From assembly GCF_021155765.1 (NCBI RefSeq), contig NC_060106.1, positions 3,417,501-3,481,500 on the forward strand: 64,000 nt of DNA, read 5' to 3'. The number at the start of each line of letters is the position of its first letter. The first letter of the stretch is position 1. The position numbers and the translations under genes were made by a program. Positions 42,838 through 52,330 of the stretch are shown one piece after another. The stretch is from Diprion similis (Eukaryota > Arthropoda > Insecta > Hymenoptera > Diprionidae). Below the pieces are notes generated by a model that saw only the letters and a list, made by a program, of their open reading frames with translations, did not search any database and was not told the origin of the DNA.

Positions 42838-45800
42838 TCACCCAGCGCGGTAACCGTAGGGCAGCGTGTCGAAACTGTCGACGCAGCAACGCCTTTTCGC
42901 GAATCCTGGCTTGCACGTTTTGCACTCGGTGCGAGTCACCACTGCGTGCAGTTCCGTACGGCGAATAGCACGATACTCCAAATTGATGGGTGCAGCGGCT
43001 TCTACCACCATCCCTTTGATGGCCTCGAAGTTAATTTTTGAGCTCGCCGTGTGCTTTAGCGTTATACCTTTCACCTTGCAAATTTCAACCTCTTCACCAT
43101 TCGGACGTTTGACGATGAAAGCGTAGAACTTTGGTCCCCCAGAGACAAAAGCCCGTATAAAGCTCCCACGGCCGTAAGGCTCCAACTCGTCCGTTAGATC
43201 GCCAAGGAAGTTACCCGTAGGAGGTTCATACGCGTTTGGTCGGTGGTGGTTCCGGGTATAAATCACTGAATCGGTATCGTAGTAGAGAACGCGCCGATCG
43301 AGCTTCTCGAGGTACGAGTAGAGCTTCAGCCGAGCCTGAGCAGTGGTGTACGCGGCAATCACGACGTTCGCCAGTGCTGACGGTTCAACGCTGTGTTGCG
43401 CGTGCGACCAACGCACGTACAGTACATCGTCGTTTACAGGCAGTAAACCGGACACCTGGACTTCAGGGTTGGTCAAAAGCTCGAGCAGCTGCTGTCGCGT
43501 CTTGATAACCTCCGTTTTTACCAGGTTCTCACGTTGTCCAAACTTACCCCAAAATGAGTTTGGGCATAATTTAGAGACCGATCGCATACCGGGATTCTTT
43601 GCAATACGGTCGCGATCTAGCCGTATACCCTCGACACGTTCGTACTCGTCGAGGTACCGCATTTGAGCCGACTCGTCCTCGCATTCAGCAGGCCAGCCGC
43701 TTGCCTCTTGCTTAATTTTGAGGAAGGTGTCGATGTAGTCGGCGAAATGCCCACCTTGACGAGTAGTCGGATCAAAAGATGTTACCGTATACTGCCAGAT
43801 TTCGCGAATGCTCTTGATCTTATAGCCCATCTCCACAGCTTTTTTTAATTCAACGGACACCCACGTGCCCTCGAATTCTCGCGCGGCCTCGTCATCATGC
43901 CTACACTCGCCCTGACGCAAACTCTGACAACATGAGCGGCACAAAGCAAACATGAGTTTGTCATGCATGCGCACCGGTAAAACAGGGTGATAAAGATTGC
44001 GCGGCGGTAAAACTCGACATTTGATCATCCCCTCGACTCGCGTGATGTCGCAACCGCTCGCCCCTGTCAGGAGCTTACACTCCTCTCCAACGTAGAGCGT
44101 CGGGTGGCCAACCGGGAACCATCCATTCTTGCAGATGAACGGATACAACGAACAAACATCGACGTATCGTATTTTCTCGCACGCGTTGCCCGCTGCATCC
44201 GTTTTCACCTCGTAGTATCGGGAAGTGTTCCCCGTTCGACCGCCGTAGAACGCATCACGCGGGTTGAGCGCTTCGCTCGTGGCAGTGGCAGCGGTCAGCG
44301 GGTGTGTCGCCACGTACTCCCTCATCTCCTCGTTCTCCCTCAAGCCTCGATCAAAGACGCATTCCCACTGCTCTGTCACGCGGTAACCCAGTTCACGCAT
44401 ACGCTGGGTCTTCGCACGAGTTTCTTCGTAACGCTTGTCCAATGACTCACCATTAACGTTACGTCTGTCGCGGTTGATCCGCAAACATTCGCGACAGCCG
44501 TACCAGAAGCACCCGTGGAACTCGAAGACGTGCCGCGTGCCGTCACCCGCGACATGGTATCCGTCCACCTTGCGACCAGTCTCCGGAATCCGAAACTCAC
44601 GCCCGTTTCCGGCATGCCTGATGTAAATGCCCAGCTCACGCTCCTTCAGGACTAGCCATTCCAGAGCCTTGCGAGACTGGGCGTCGGCAAGTCGATAGCC
44701 GCCCGGTGGCAGGATACCTATTCGCTCTGGTTTTAAGAAATTCTTACGGAACACCGCCGAGCAAGCCGAGGCAATTGTCATGCTTTCGGTAAAGGGACAC
44801 ACTCTGCCGCATTCCAGAAATACGTCCCTGAATGCTACGCACGCGCGCCGCAATATATCGACGTCCGACCGGCAGTACGACAGCAATTCCGCATCAAAGT
44901 CAAACACTTGATCGTTCGTTACAGCCTCATTGTACCACAAGTAAAACTCTGCTCGCGCACCGCTACTCATGGTATCCGGAGAGTAAAACTTTGCTGCGGG
45001 AAGCGGTCCCACGTAACCAACGTTTTCAGGGGTATTGAAAAGGTGAGGGAATACACCTTTCACGGAAGCAGCCGGTAGACCAAATGCCTTCGGTAGCGCC
45101 GATAATGCCATAGGCATCTACGCTAGAGAATCTAGAAAACGGGTGTGCCCCGTTTCTAGCATAATGATCTTGCTACCGCTTAAGATGACCTGCGGCGGAT
45201 TTCCAGCCTGCTCAACCATATGCCGCAGTATGAATTGCGCGTCAAAACCTTTTGCATTGTGTGCAATGCATACGATTCGTGCAAAGTCGTGAACGGGCCG
45301 AGTAGCAAAGTCTACCAGCTCCTTCACCGGATCCCTCCTGAAAACGAACTCACGTACGAGCCCGCAAGCGGAACAGCCGTTCGATATGTCGTGATCGTGG
45401 ATACATTGCGTACACACTTGGTGCGCTACGCACAGGTTCGGCACATGTATGTTCGTCGTCGCATCACCGTCCACCGTCTCGCATTGCTGCGTTTCAAAAT
45501 CATAGAAAATAAAGATGTAACGTTTCGGCCTAGTCGCGTCTTTTAGTGGCGTCATGTAGCAGTAGTGATTGTATGGTCTGTTGCATCGGCACGTGGCGCA
45601 AAAACGAGTTTCACAAATGTGATTCCGTCTCGAAAGATTTACGAATCGCCCGCAATCCAGGCATACACGCAGTGTTGTACATGTTAGAATATAAGTTTGT
45701 CACACTGAACTACCGTTTAATGTCGGGCTAAGTCGGAAGCGTTCGGGTGAAAGCCGAACGCGGCTCGCTGGTCTGGCGACGCCACGCTCGTAGTGTGCAT

Positions 45801-47348
45801 CTTGCGATACATGGAATAAGTACATTTAACATTAAGATTAATGAATCGTTTGGTTTGCTTAACTGTTGAAGTGTTTTTTACTCCTTGTCAAACCCACCTC
45901 CCTACCTCATACCTTACTGCCTTATCAGTACATACGGAGCGACGCGGACTGAAGGAGCCGATCCTGCGGTGATACTCCAGGCAGCCGTTACCGCGAAACA
46001 CGCGCCTGCAATCGGGACACTGGATCTCGCGAGACTTGCTGTTGCACGGTGGCGATGCGAGGTACTGTGGGCACTTTTCAGAGCATCGGTGTTCGTACCC
46101 GTTGTTAAATTTTCTATTGCAGGGTTGACAAAAAAAGGCCCCTGCTGCCGCCGCGGTTAAATTGACAATCGGACAATAATGCTGTTCGTCTGGATAGTAC
46201 AGCAGATTCAAACGGTGCCTGAGATCGCCTGTTCCGGTTGCTCTCACCACGGCAGTTCCGTCGTAAAATGCCGCTTCGCCGGTACCTAGCCTCCCCAACT
46301 CGTACACTGTGATGAGCAATCCCTCGTGTGCCAGACAGTTCTGGAACTGTGCGATTTCATACACCGTGCACCCTGTTGGCGGAATCTCTACACCAGCGCT
46401 CGCAACAAGATTACGAGCCTCTGCACGCTGGATGCTTGACCTAGCAAATCTCACCATCTCGTAATGCTCGTGCAGGGCGCCGCTGCGGGCCGGGCCCCTC
46501 TCGGCGTGAGCCTTGGCTACAACGAGGGCGCGAGGTAAGCACAGTCCGTCGCTGTTGATAATCTGCACGACGGATTTTTTAAATACCCCCGCATGTGTGA
46601 TCGGCTTCGGCTTTCCGCGGCCCGTCGGTACACCAACGCTGTGTACCGTCACGGTAAAGACACTGTCAACGCTAAACTCTGATGCGCTCTGGGCTACGCT
46701 AAAAACTAGCTTCCAAAGGTCAGTGTACCGCGAGTCCCTCACCGGACGGAACGATAACCACGCAGGGCCTTGACTGAAGCTATCAGCGCTGAACGTGAAA
46801 CCTATGTAGTCGTTACTACGGCACGTTGCTACGGCATACGCATGCAGGTCTCAGAACGCGTCCTCCAGCCACCCCACTAGATTAACACCCGATTCAGGGG
46901 CCGCGATCTTTATTCGTAATTCGCGCCCGGTGACAGCAAATTTACGAATAAATTTCGACGATTCACCGATAACCGTAAAACGGTTACCCAGTGAACTAGC
47001 CCCGTCCTCGGATGTCTGATTTGACTCAGACTCACTCGCAGCTTCACTCCCCCGTTCCGTTTCCCTACCCGTGCTTCCAGAGTTAGCTGTCTCTGGCACG
47101 TCGTCGTCGTCATCGTCGTCGTTCGTCTCGTATGTCACGTCTGAAGCTGTCTCTGTCTCGTCGTCGTCGTCTTCGTCATCGTCATCGTCGGACTCTAATG
47201 TCGCGTTAGAATCGTTATCGCGATTCATCCTGACTCTACCCCCACCGGTCTGTAAACCGGAGGTACTGGCACCCTCGTTAATGCCATATGGGCCAGCATC
47301 TCGTCTGACAATGGGTATCCCTGTTGTACATACAAAAACAAAATTCAT
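42838..47348 (-). pseudogene. POLB: Protein-primed family B DNA polymerase of Polinton, disrupted
   Basis: Reads in order on the minus strand. 47,348-46,851: acidic N-terminal region. TGA at 46,851-46,853, after which the same frame continues to 45,888, with QIINSDGLCLPRALVVAKAH, the Cys/His clusters FFCQPCNRKFNNGYEHRC and CPDCRRVF. A disordered ~190 bases at 45,700-45,890. 45,555-45,121: exonuclease motifs YDFETQ and HNAKGFDAQFIL. TAG at 45,118-45,120 with no frame change, then 759 codons with YCRSDVDIL (Exo III), motif A YVDVCSLYP, motif B SVSKLCPNSFWGKFG and motif C YYDTDSVIY. The polymerase catalytic residues are intact. It would replicate the element from a terminal protein on the TIRs. 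Non-functional as it stands. Confidence 0.93.
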
Positions 47349-47939
47349 CCTAAATCCTGTAGTAACGAACCGTCAATCCAATAGGTATTGTCAAATCTCG
47401 TAGATTTTACTAGAAACGCACACCGTCGAGTACCCGTGTGTTGACTACCCCACAATTTAAAAATCATCCTCATCCTCCGGAGGCGGTGTGAATATCAGTT
47501 GCGTGAACACTCCACTCTCGGGAGACAGCTGCCACGAGAATATCGCAGCCTCATCCATCGACGATATTTCAGAACCGGCCCCTTCTTCATCTTCTTCTTC
47601 TACCCCTGCTTCTTCTGGCTCGCGAACAACGTCCGGCTCTAATTATCCGCCCAAAAAGAAATTGTGCGTGAGATCATATCAGAATACCCTAGTTACTTCC
47701 CGTTTTAAAACTTTTCCTATACCTTAAATATCCAACGCTTCTATTGGTCTCGGGCGCGACAACACTAGGGTCGACGTCTGTGATAAATCGATTTCTGCAA
47801 CGGACGCAATAACTTCTATCAGTATACGCGATAAAGAAGACTTTTTTTCAATCTCTTGAAAGACAGCTCGCATACACACGACGTATTTACACACGGGTAC
47901 TCCGCGATGCGGTATATCGAACATACAAATTATCTGGAC
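47349..47939. other. Polinton right-half region, no clear gene
   Basis: Contains a plus-strand Ser-rich 79-codon frame (47,488-47,727; serine-rich core ending PPKKKLCVRSYQ) and minus-strand fragments related to the duplicated cassette described next (47,724-47,924). Neither matches a family known to me. Confidence 0.4.
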
Positions 47940-48380
47940 TTACCGTCCCGTTCGGCAGAATTCACCCTTTCTACGGACCCAACTGCTTGTTGATTGCATG
48001 CAGGCGCTGCCTGCTTCTCGCAAGTCGCACATGCTTCCTGTAGAGATGCTTCGGTTTTCGGCGTCCCGTTTAGCAATGATAAGAAATCTAACGGATAGAA
48101 AACTTGATATACCGTTCACGCACAATATATTTACACACGGATACTCCATGCGGTGTCATATCGAGCAGACAAATCATCTGGGGTTACCATCGCGAACCGG
48201 TTGCGCAGCCTCCTCCTCAGCCATCGTCTCGTTCACCCCGCGTTGCATATCAATCTCCTCGCATCTCGCACAGACCGCGCTGAGGGCAGCCTCGTTCTCC
48301 GCTATATCCATCAGCATCGATCTTAATTCTACCGGATGAAAAACTCGATGTAATTCTTTCCACATTGTATTTTTCTTCAT
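47885..48380 (-). repeat. Tandem-duplicated coding cassette (two copies plus a partial third)
   Basis: On the minus strand, 48,378-48,190 encodes RVFHPVELRSMLMDIAENEA followed by a CARCEE motif; a second block at about 48,110-47,945, in a different frame, encodes a clearly related run (VFYPLDFLSLL ... CATCEKQ). Each is followed by a near-identical non-frame segment, G[AG]T[AG]ATTTGT[CA]TG[CT]TCGATAT and GTACCCGTGTGTAAATA or GTATCCGTGTGTAAATA, and a third start of the unit follows at 47,924-47,880. Unit length is about 230-235 bp. GGTAAGT at the end of the second block and at 48,466 resemble splice donors, so these could be exons of one spliced gene. No known domain. Confidence 0.6.
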
Positions 48381-48432
48381 TCTCTACCCCATATCGGATA
48401 TCTGGTTATTTAAATTCCACAATGATTAAAAC

Positions 48433-48828
48433 CTACACCACTCGTAGCACAAACACCGTTTCAAACTTACCTGTGCGCTCCTCAAACTCGGCCATCAACC
48501 CACGAATAATCGCGAAACGGGAGGCACCCCGCCTACGGATCACCCGCACGGCCGCACTGAGACACTCAAAATTATTTAATGCTCCGCTGGCATGAAGGAG
48601 AGCCAGCGCCCGTGCCCCGCAGACCGCCAGGAGGTGCCGCAATTGCCGAAGCAATTCCGCCGGTGTCATCCGGAACAACAACTCCCGACGGAAAACGGGA
48701 CGCCCGCGCCGAAGAACACCGTTGCTCTTGCGGGCTAAACTAGCCGCCTTCACCACAGCGTACCGTAGCTCGGAGAGCTTACACATTTCGAAATATAGGG
48801 TTTTATTCTTCAGCAAAGCGATTTTCAA
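48433..48828 (-). CDS. Hypothetical protein upstream of the duplicated cassette
   Basis: 131 codons starting MKIALLKNKTLYFEMCKLSE; arginine- and leucine-rich helical sequence (FRMTPAELLRQLRHLLAVCG, ALALLHASGALNNFECLSAA, RRRGASRFAIIRGLMAEFEE). No family recognised. A GGTAAGT sits right after the codons for FEERTG (48,466-48,472), so the last residues of the frame may be intron and this may be the first exon of a spliced gene continuing into the cassette at 48,378. The base composition matches the Polinton, not the flanks. Confidence 0.4.
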   Translation of the reverse strand: MKIALLKNKTLYFEMCKLSELRYAVVKAASLARKSNGVLRRGRPVFRRELLFRMTPAELLRQLRHLLAVCGARALALLHASGALNNFECLSAAVRVIRRRGASRFAIIRGLMAEFEERTGKFETVFVLRVV

Positions 48829-49276
48829 ACTGCGAAGATCTCCGAGCGCACAAGTGTATGAAATTTTACTATGACCCGCTAACGTAAACCCTCCGCGTCA
48901 GCTAGTCCCGAGGCACCCGTAGACGGGCTGAAAAATAAACCAAAGCCACGTCGACCAAGATATCAGTCCTCTACCCAATGTCAGCGTCGGAGGATCCATC
49001 GCTAGACCACAAAATCAGAATATGTCACACAAATACAGGACGTACAGCACAAGCGCTAGCATCCAAACCTTCGTAGTATCATCTACTTGCGATTTTTGGT
49101 TGCAAGAGAGAGTACGTTAATTTTACGGGAACGTTGACAAACACGCAATAAGATTCCCTCAGTATCCTTTCGCTGCCCCGCTGTTATATCAAACGCTGAC
49201 CCTTTCAGGGGGTGAAGCAAGAACCGGCCTATTCACTGTAACATCCTATGAATGATACGATATCGAAATGGGGTCA

Positions 49277-50100
49277 ACCGGTGAGATCTCTTCGCTGTTC
49301 TCTAAGGCATAACAAACAGCATACCGTAAGGGTGTACCACGGAAAGTGGGGTCCAGCCTGTCCTCCGGCGCAAGGCCCAAACATTACTCACATAACATGA
49401 ACCATACTGTATACACCCGCAACCCTTCTCATCATCTTTCTTCTCTTGTGACGGCTACATATACTTCCCTCGATAGACGGAAACTACCTACGCCACCCTC
49501 CGTAACGGACACGAGATATAAACGTATTGCAGCTTTGTCCGTTGAAGTTCGTAAACTCATCTCGCGACATCGAGATGAGACAGCCGGTGAAATTCCTTCG
49601 CTGTTCTCTAAGACATAACAATCAACATACCGTAAGGATGTACCACGGAATAGCGGGGACCAACCTGCCCTCCGTCGCAAGGCCCAAACATTACCCACAT
49701 AACATGAACCATACTGTATACACCCGCAACCCTTCTCATCATCTTTCTTCTCTTGTAATGACTACATATACTTCCCTCGATAGACGACAATTATTTGCAC
49801 CGCCCCTCCGTAACGGACACGAGATATAAACCTATTTCAGCTTTGACCGCTGGAGATCGTAGACTCATCTTGCGACATCGAGATGAGACCCTGGAGAGAT
49901 CACTTTTAGCATACCGTAAGGGCGTGTGGCCACACTATACACACTGACAGACCTCTTCGCCATCTTGCTTTCTTAAAATATCTATGTATATCAACTCGGT
50001 CACTTATAATGTCTGCGTATTCCACCCCTTGATAAACTGCATCTGTTTTACTCCCCTCGTGAAAACGGAAACGAGATATAAACAATGGCAGGTGTTTAAT
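49277..50100 (+). repeat. Three tandem ~250-308-bp repeats with conserved TATA-like motif
   Basis: CTTCGCTGTTCTCTAAG[GA]CATAACAA...GCATACCGTAAGG...CACATAACATGAACCATACTG...CTTCCCTCGATAGACG...CACGAGATATAAAC is present in full at ~49,277-49,586 and ~49,587-49,895 (spacing 308), and in diverged form at ~49,896-50,100, where GCATACCGTAAGGGCGTG and ACGAGATATAAAC are kept (spacing 252). The strongest conserved piece is ACGAGATATAAAC at 49,511, 49,819 and 50,071, which looks like a TATA box. The array lies directly upstream of the rightward 291-aa gene, so repeated promoter or enhancer units are a reasonable guess. Open frames across it merely reflect the repeat. Confidence 0.7.
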
Positions 50101-50203
50101 ACAGTCTGGTGGGGATCCCCTGCATGATCCGAGACATTAGATTCCTGTTAACTCTTTTCAGTTGCGTTACCAAGAGCGTTTAGCAGGGGTGGGGGAATCA
50201 CAC

Positions 50204-50216
50204 CCTTTATAATCAA
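50204..50216 (+). promoter_or_regulatory. Candidate TATA box of the 291-aa gene
   Basis: CCCTTTATAATC lies ~60 bases before the ATG at 50,275 in an otherwise GC-balanced stretch. Position fits a core promoter with a short leader. Weak, single-motif evidence. Confidence 0.35.
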
Positions 50217-50274
50217 CCCAGACGCGAGGGTGTGTCAGTCTTGCGACAACTACGAAAGAATCCTCACGTGAACT

Positions 50275-51150
50275 ATGGCTACATCAAAATCTTCTGCACC
50301 AATGGGAAACGCGAATAAAATTCATAAAACCTTCACGAGGGCTTTAAAGAAGTCCGAGAAAAATCTTGTGCTGTCGACAACATACGGCCTGAATAATTCC
50401 TTTACGAAGAAAATAGTCATCGGACTCGGGTTACGGTTCGACGATCAGTTTGAGCCGGTCATCAAACTAGTCAACGACTCATCTGGGGGTGTGGGATTGT
50501 CACCTTCGTCCTGGTCGAGGCTGGCGGATGAGCTGGACAACATTACTGAATACCTCGACATAGAAGGATACACCGATGCACAATGGTACTTTAATCGAAT
50601 TGAGCTTGGTAACTGCAATATCGAATTGTCAACGGCACATGGCGAGCGAGCCATCAGATTCGAAGTACCTACTGATGCCGAAGTGACTGATCCAGAGGAA
50701 AAGGAAACATTCACCACAGGCATCGGAACCCAGGACGAGAACTTCCAGTCACCCGCGAAACGCCAGAAACCGTATCAACCCACCATAGTTATGCAGAAAT
50801 CCACCTTCAACGGTTTGAAAGCTATATTTGTGTGCGTCGACGAACGGTTGCAGAGGCTTCAACGTTTATGCCATTCGGTGAACGAGTGTAAGAAATTATA
50901 CGTCGCGTACATAGCAGAGAAAGTGAATCTGACGCCCTATAAGGAACCGAGTCTTCATCGTATTAGGCAAGCAGCGGAGAAGGAGTACGGCGCTGCTCTG
51001 GAACACATCAGATCATCAGTGAGCACTGCCTTTGCGGAGAATTACCTCTGCATTGTCCTCCTTGAAATAACGCGTCTGTTTCCATCATACCTCGCTGTTG
51101 AAATCAAGCAAGCCATCGAAACCGAGGACAAAGTCTTGGCCAACCTTTAA
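50275..51150 (+). CDS. Rightward Polinton accessory gene, 291 aa, function unknown
   Basis: Intact 291-codon frame from MATSKSSAPMGNANKIHKTF. Nothing in it matches a Polinton core gene that I know. The N-terminal ~130 residues look like mixed alpha/beta (KKIVIGLGLRFDDQFEPVIK; SPSSWSRLADELDNITEYLD); residues ~155-170 include a basic patch (SPAKRQKPYQ) that could be a nuclear signal; the C-terminal half is helical with a Cys/Leu-rich segment (FVCVDERLQRLQRLCHSVNE). It is on the opposite strand from all core genes, behind the triple repeat array, and is followed 60 bases later by the 98-aa membrane gene. Its intact state, when core genes are broken, makes it worth attention. Codon use resembles the core genes. 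Confidence 0.7.
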   Translation: MATSKSSAPMGNANKIHKTFTRALKKSEKNLVLSTTYGLNNSFTKKIVIGLGLRFDDQFEPVIKLVNDSSGGVGLSPSSWSRLADELDNITEYLDIEGYTDAQWYFNRIELGNCNIELSTAHGERAIRFEVPTDAEVTDPEEKETFTTGIGTQDENFQSPAKRQKPYQPTIVMQKSTFNGLKAIFVCVDERLQRLQRLCHSVNECKKLYVAYIAEKVNLTPYKEPSLHRIRQAAEKEYGAALEHIRSSVSTAFAENYLCIVLLEITRLFPSYLAVEIKQAIETEDKVLANL

Positions 51151-51209
51151 TCAAATTATTTCGTCGCTACCAACAAACATCGGGATAACCCCGTGGAGAC
51201 TTTTTTCCA

Positions 51210-51506
51210 ATGACGACCGAGGGCAGCGTACAACTCACAATAAATCGGGAGGAAATGGCAGGCAATGTCAGTGTTACCCTAAGAATTTTTTCGTACGAAG
51301 AGGCGCAGATCAACGCTGTTACCCACCGTCAAGCGTACGCTGATGTTGTAGCTGAGTCATTGTACGCGTCCGAAGAACAACCTTATCCGTGGCTGATACT
51401 GACATTACTGGTGACTGCTTTAATTATTATAGGTATAGTGGTAATGTGGGGCGCCATAACCATGACGAATAAAAATATCTTGCTCCAGCAACAAGCAAAC
51501 GTTTAG
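51210..51506 (+). CDS. Small single-pass membrane protein of Polinton right end
   Basis: 98 aa, starting MTTEGSVQLTINREEMAGNV. Residues ~59-85 (PWLILTLLVTALIIIGIVVM) form one clear transmembrane helix, leaving a ~58-residue N-terminal domain (alternating polar/hydrophobic, likely beta) and a short tail (TNKNILLQQQANV). No signal peptide is obvious. Family unknown. It follows the 291-aa gene at 60 bases in the same direction and ends ~46 bases before the right TIR. Could be a membrane component of particle release or host membrane interaction; pure inference. Confidence 0.6.
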   Translation: MTTEGSVQLTINREEMAGNVSVTLRIFSYEEAQINAVTHRQAYADVVAESLYASEEQPYPWLILTLLVTALIIIGIVVMWGAITMTNKNILLQQQANV

Positions 51507-51551
51507 TGATGGCTCTTATATTATTTGTATATGTATCACCTGAATAAACCT

Positions 51552-51710
51552 GCACTTATTTGTATCCGTAATGTCTGAATAAATCTGTAATAAGTTTAAT
51601 TTGTATACGCCGTCGTGTCACCTTTGTTTCCATTTTCTTATCCATCCGCATCCTCGTATGAGTATATATATATAGACATGCTTTTCTAATGTTAAACTAT
51701 AGTCATACTT

Positions 51711-51744
<34 letters not shown>

Positions 51745-52324
51745 GAGTATGACTATAGTTTAACATTAGAAAAGCATGTCTACATTTTCCAAGTATAAGC
51801 AAGCCTTAAGGTAAATACTGTCAGCCTTCGCATAGAGGCCGGAATCAGTTTTGCTGGTCAGGGGTCGCGGGGTAGGGGGACAACACCCGAAAATCGCTTC
51901 TGGTCAAGGGGGTAGCGGGGAAAGGGTTGACGGGCCATAGAAGCCTCTAGACGAAAATCGCTCGTAGGCAAGGGGTGACGGGGAACAGGAATGATGTCCC
52001 AAAATCCGCTCCTTGGTAAGGGGGTGGCGGGGGAAGGGGTACGCGCCCCAAAGTCACTCCTAGGCGAGGGGCGACGGGCGAAGGGGTACGCGTCCCAAAA
52101 TCCGCTTCTTGACGAGGGGCGGCGGGGGAAGGGGTATGCGTCCCAAAATCCGCTCCTAGGTGAGGGGCGGCGGGGGAAGGGCAACGCGTCCCAAAGTCAC
52201 TCCACGGCGAGGGGCGGCGGGGGAAGGGGAACGCGCCCCAAAGTCACTCCTAGGCGAGGGGCTGGCGCCAGAGAGGGGCGGGAGGGGGGTTTGTTGTGAC
52301 GCCCCAAAGTGCCCCCGTACTACT
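51552..52324 (-). repeat. Polinton right terminal inverted repeat
   Basis: Reverse complement of 28,970-29,886 with differences: it lacks ~285 bases present in the left arm, carries a 110-bp perfect-looking palindrome (51,673-51,782), and its GC-rich outer array (about 51,995-52,270) has six 48-bp units against five on the left. Ends ...GCCCCCGTACTACT at 52,324, followed by GATATA. Confidence 0.92.
51673..51782. mobile_element. 110-bp palindromic insertion in the right TIR
   Basis: TAGACATGCTTTTCTAATG... pairs with ...CATTAGAAAAGCATGTCTA over ~40 bases with at most one mismatch, around an (AT)n loop. The left TIR lacks it, so it is a separate micro-element (hairpin MITE) or a hairpin formed during repair, inserted at an AT tract. 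Confidence 0.8.
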
Positions 52325-52330
52325 GATATA

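Larger units (their letters stand above)
28970..52324. mobile_element. Polinton/Maverick, complete ends, 6-bp TSD GATATA
   Basis: The ends read AGTAGTATGGGGGCAC (28,970) and, in reverse complement, AGTAGTACGGGGGCAC (ending 52,324), the AG start usual for Polintons. Immediately outside, GATATA occurs at 28,964-28,969 and 52,325-52,330, the 6-bp duplication typical of the group. Inside are the diagnostic genes: protein-primed DNA polymerase B, retroviral-type integrase, FtsK/HerA packaging ATPase, adenain-like protease, and major and minor capsid proteins. Length is 23.4 kb including a 5.1-kb Gypsy insertion, so about 18.3 kb on its own, normal for the family. Coding DNA is near 50% GC against very AT-rich flanks. 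Several genes are interrupted, so it is a fossil though recent enough to keep long open frames. Confidence 0.96.

Noticed and set aside
42572-42925. 117-codon minus-strand frame after the polymerase gene
   Set aside because: It overlaps the polymerase C-terminus in another frame and shows no domain; treated as a shadow.
36698-47348. Stop-codon readthrough or alternative genetic code in the Polinton
   Set aside because: TAA, TAG and TGA all appear as interruptions while intact genes in the element use normal stops, so mutation is simpler.
47071-47403. Ser-rich plus-strand frame opposite the polymerase N-terminus
   Set aside because: It is the complement of the Asp/Glu-rich polymerase leader (GTC/GAC repeats), hence runs of Ser and Val.
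51991-52299. Open frame of ~100 codons with SQNPLLGEGRRGKG repeats, mirrored at 28,930-29,256
   Set aside because: It lies in the 48-bp tandem array of the Polinton TIRs and is open on both strands and in both arms only because 48 is divisible by three.
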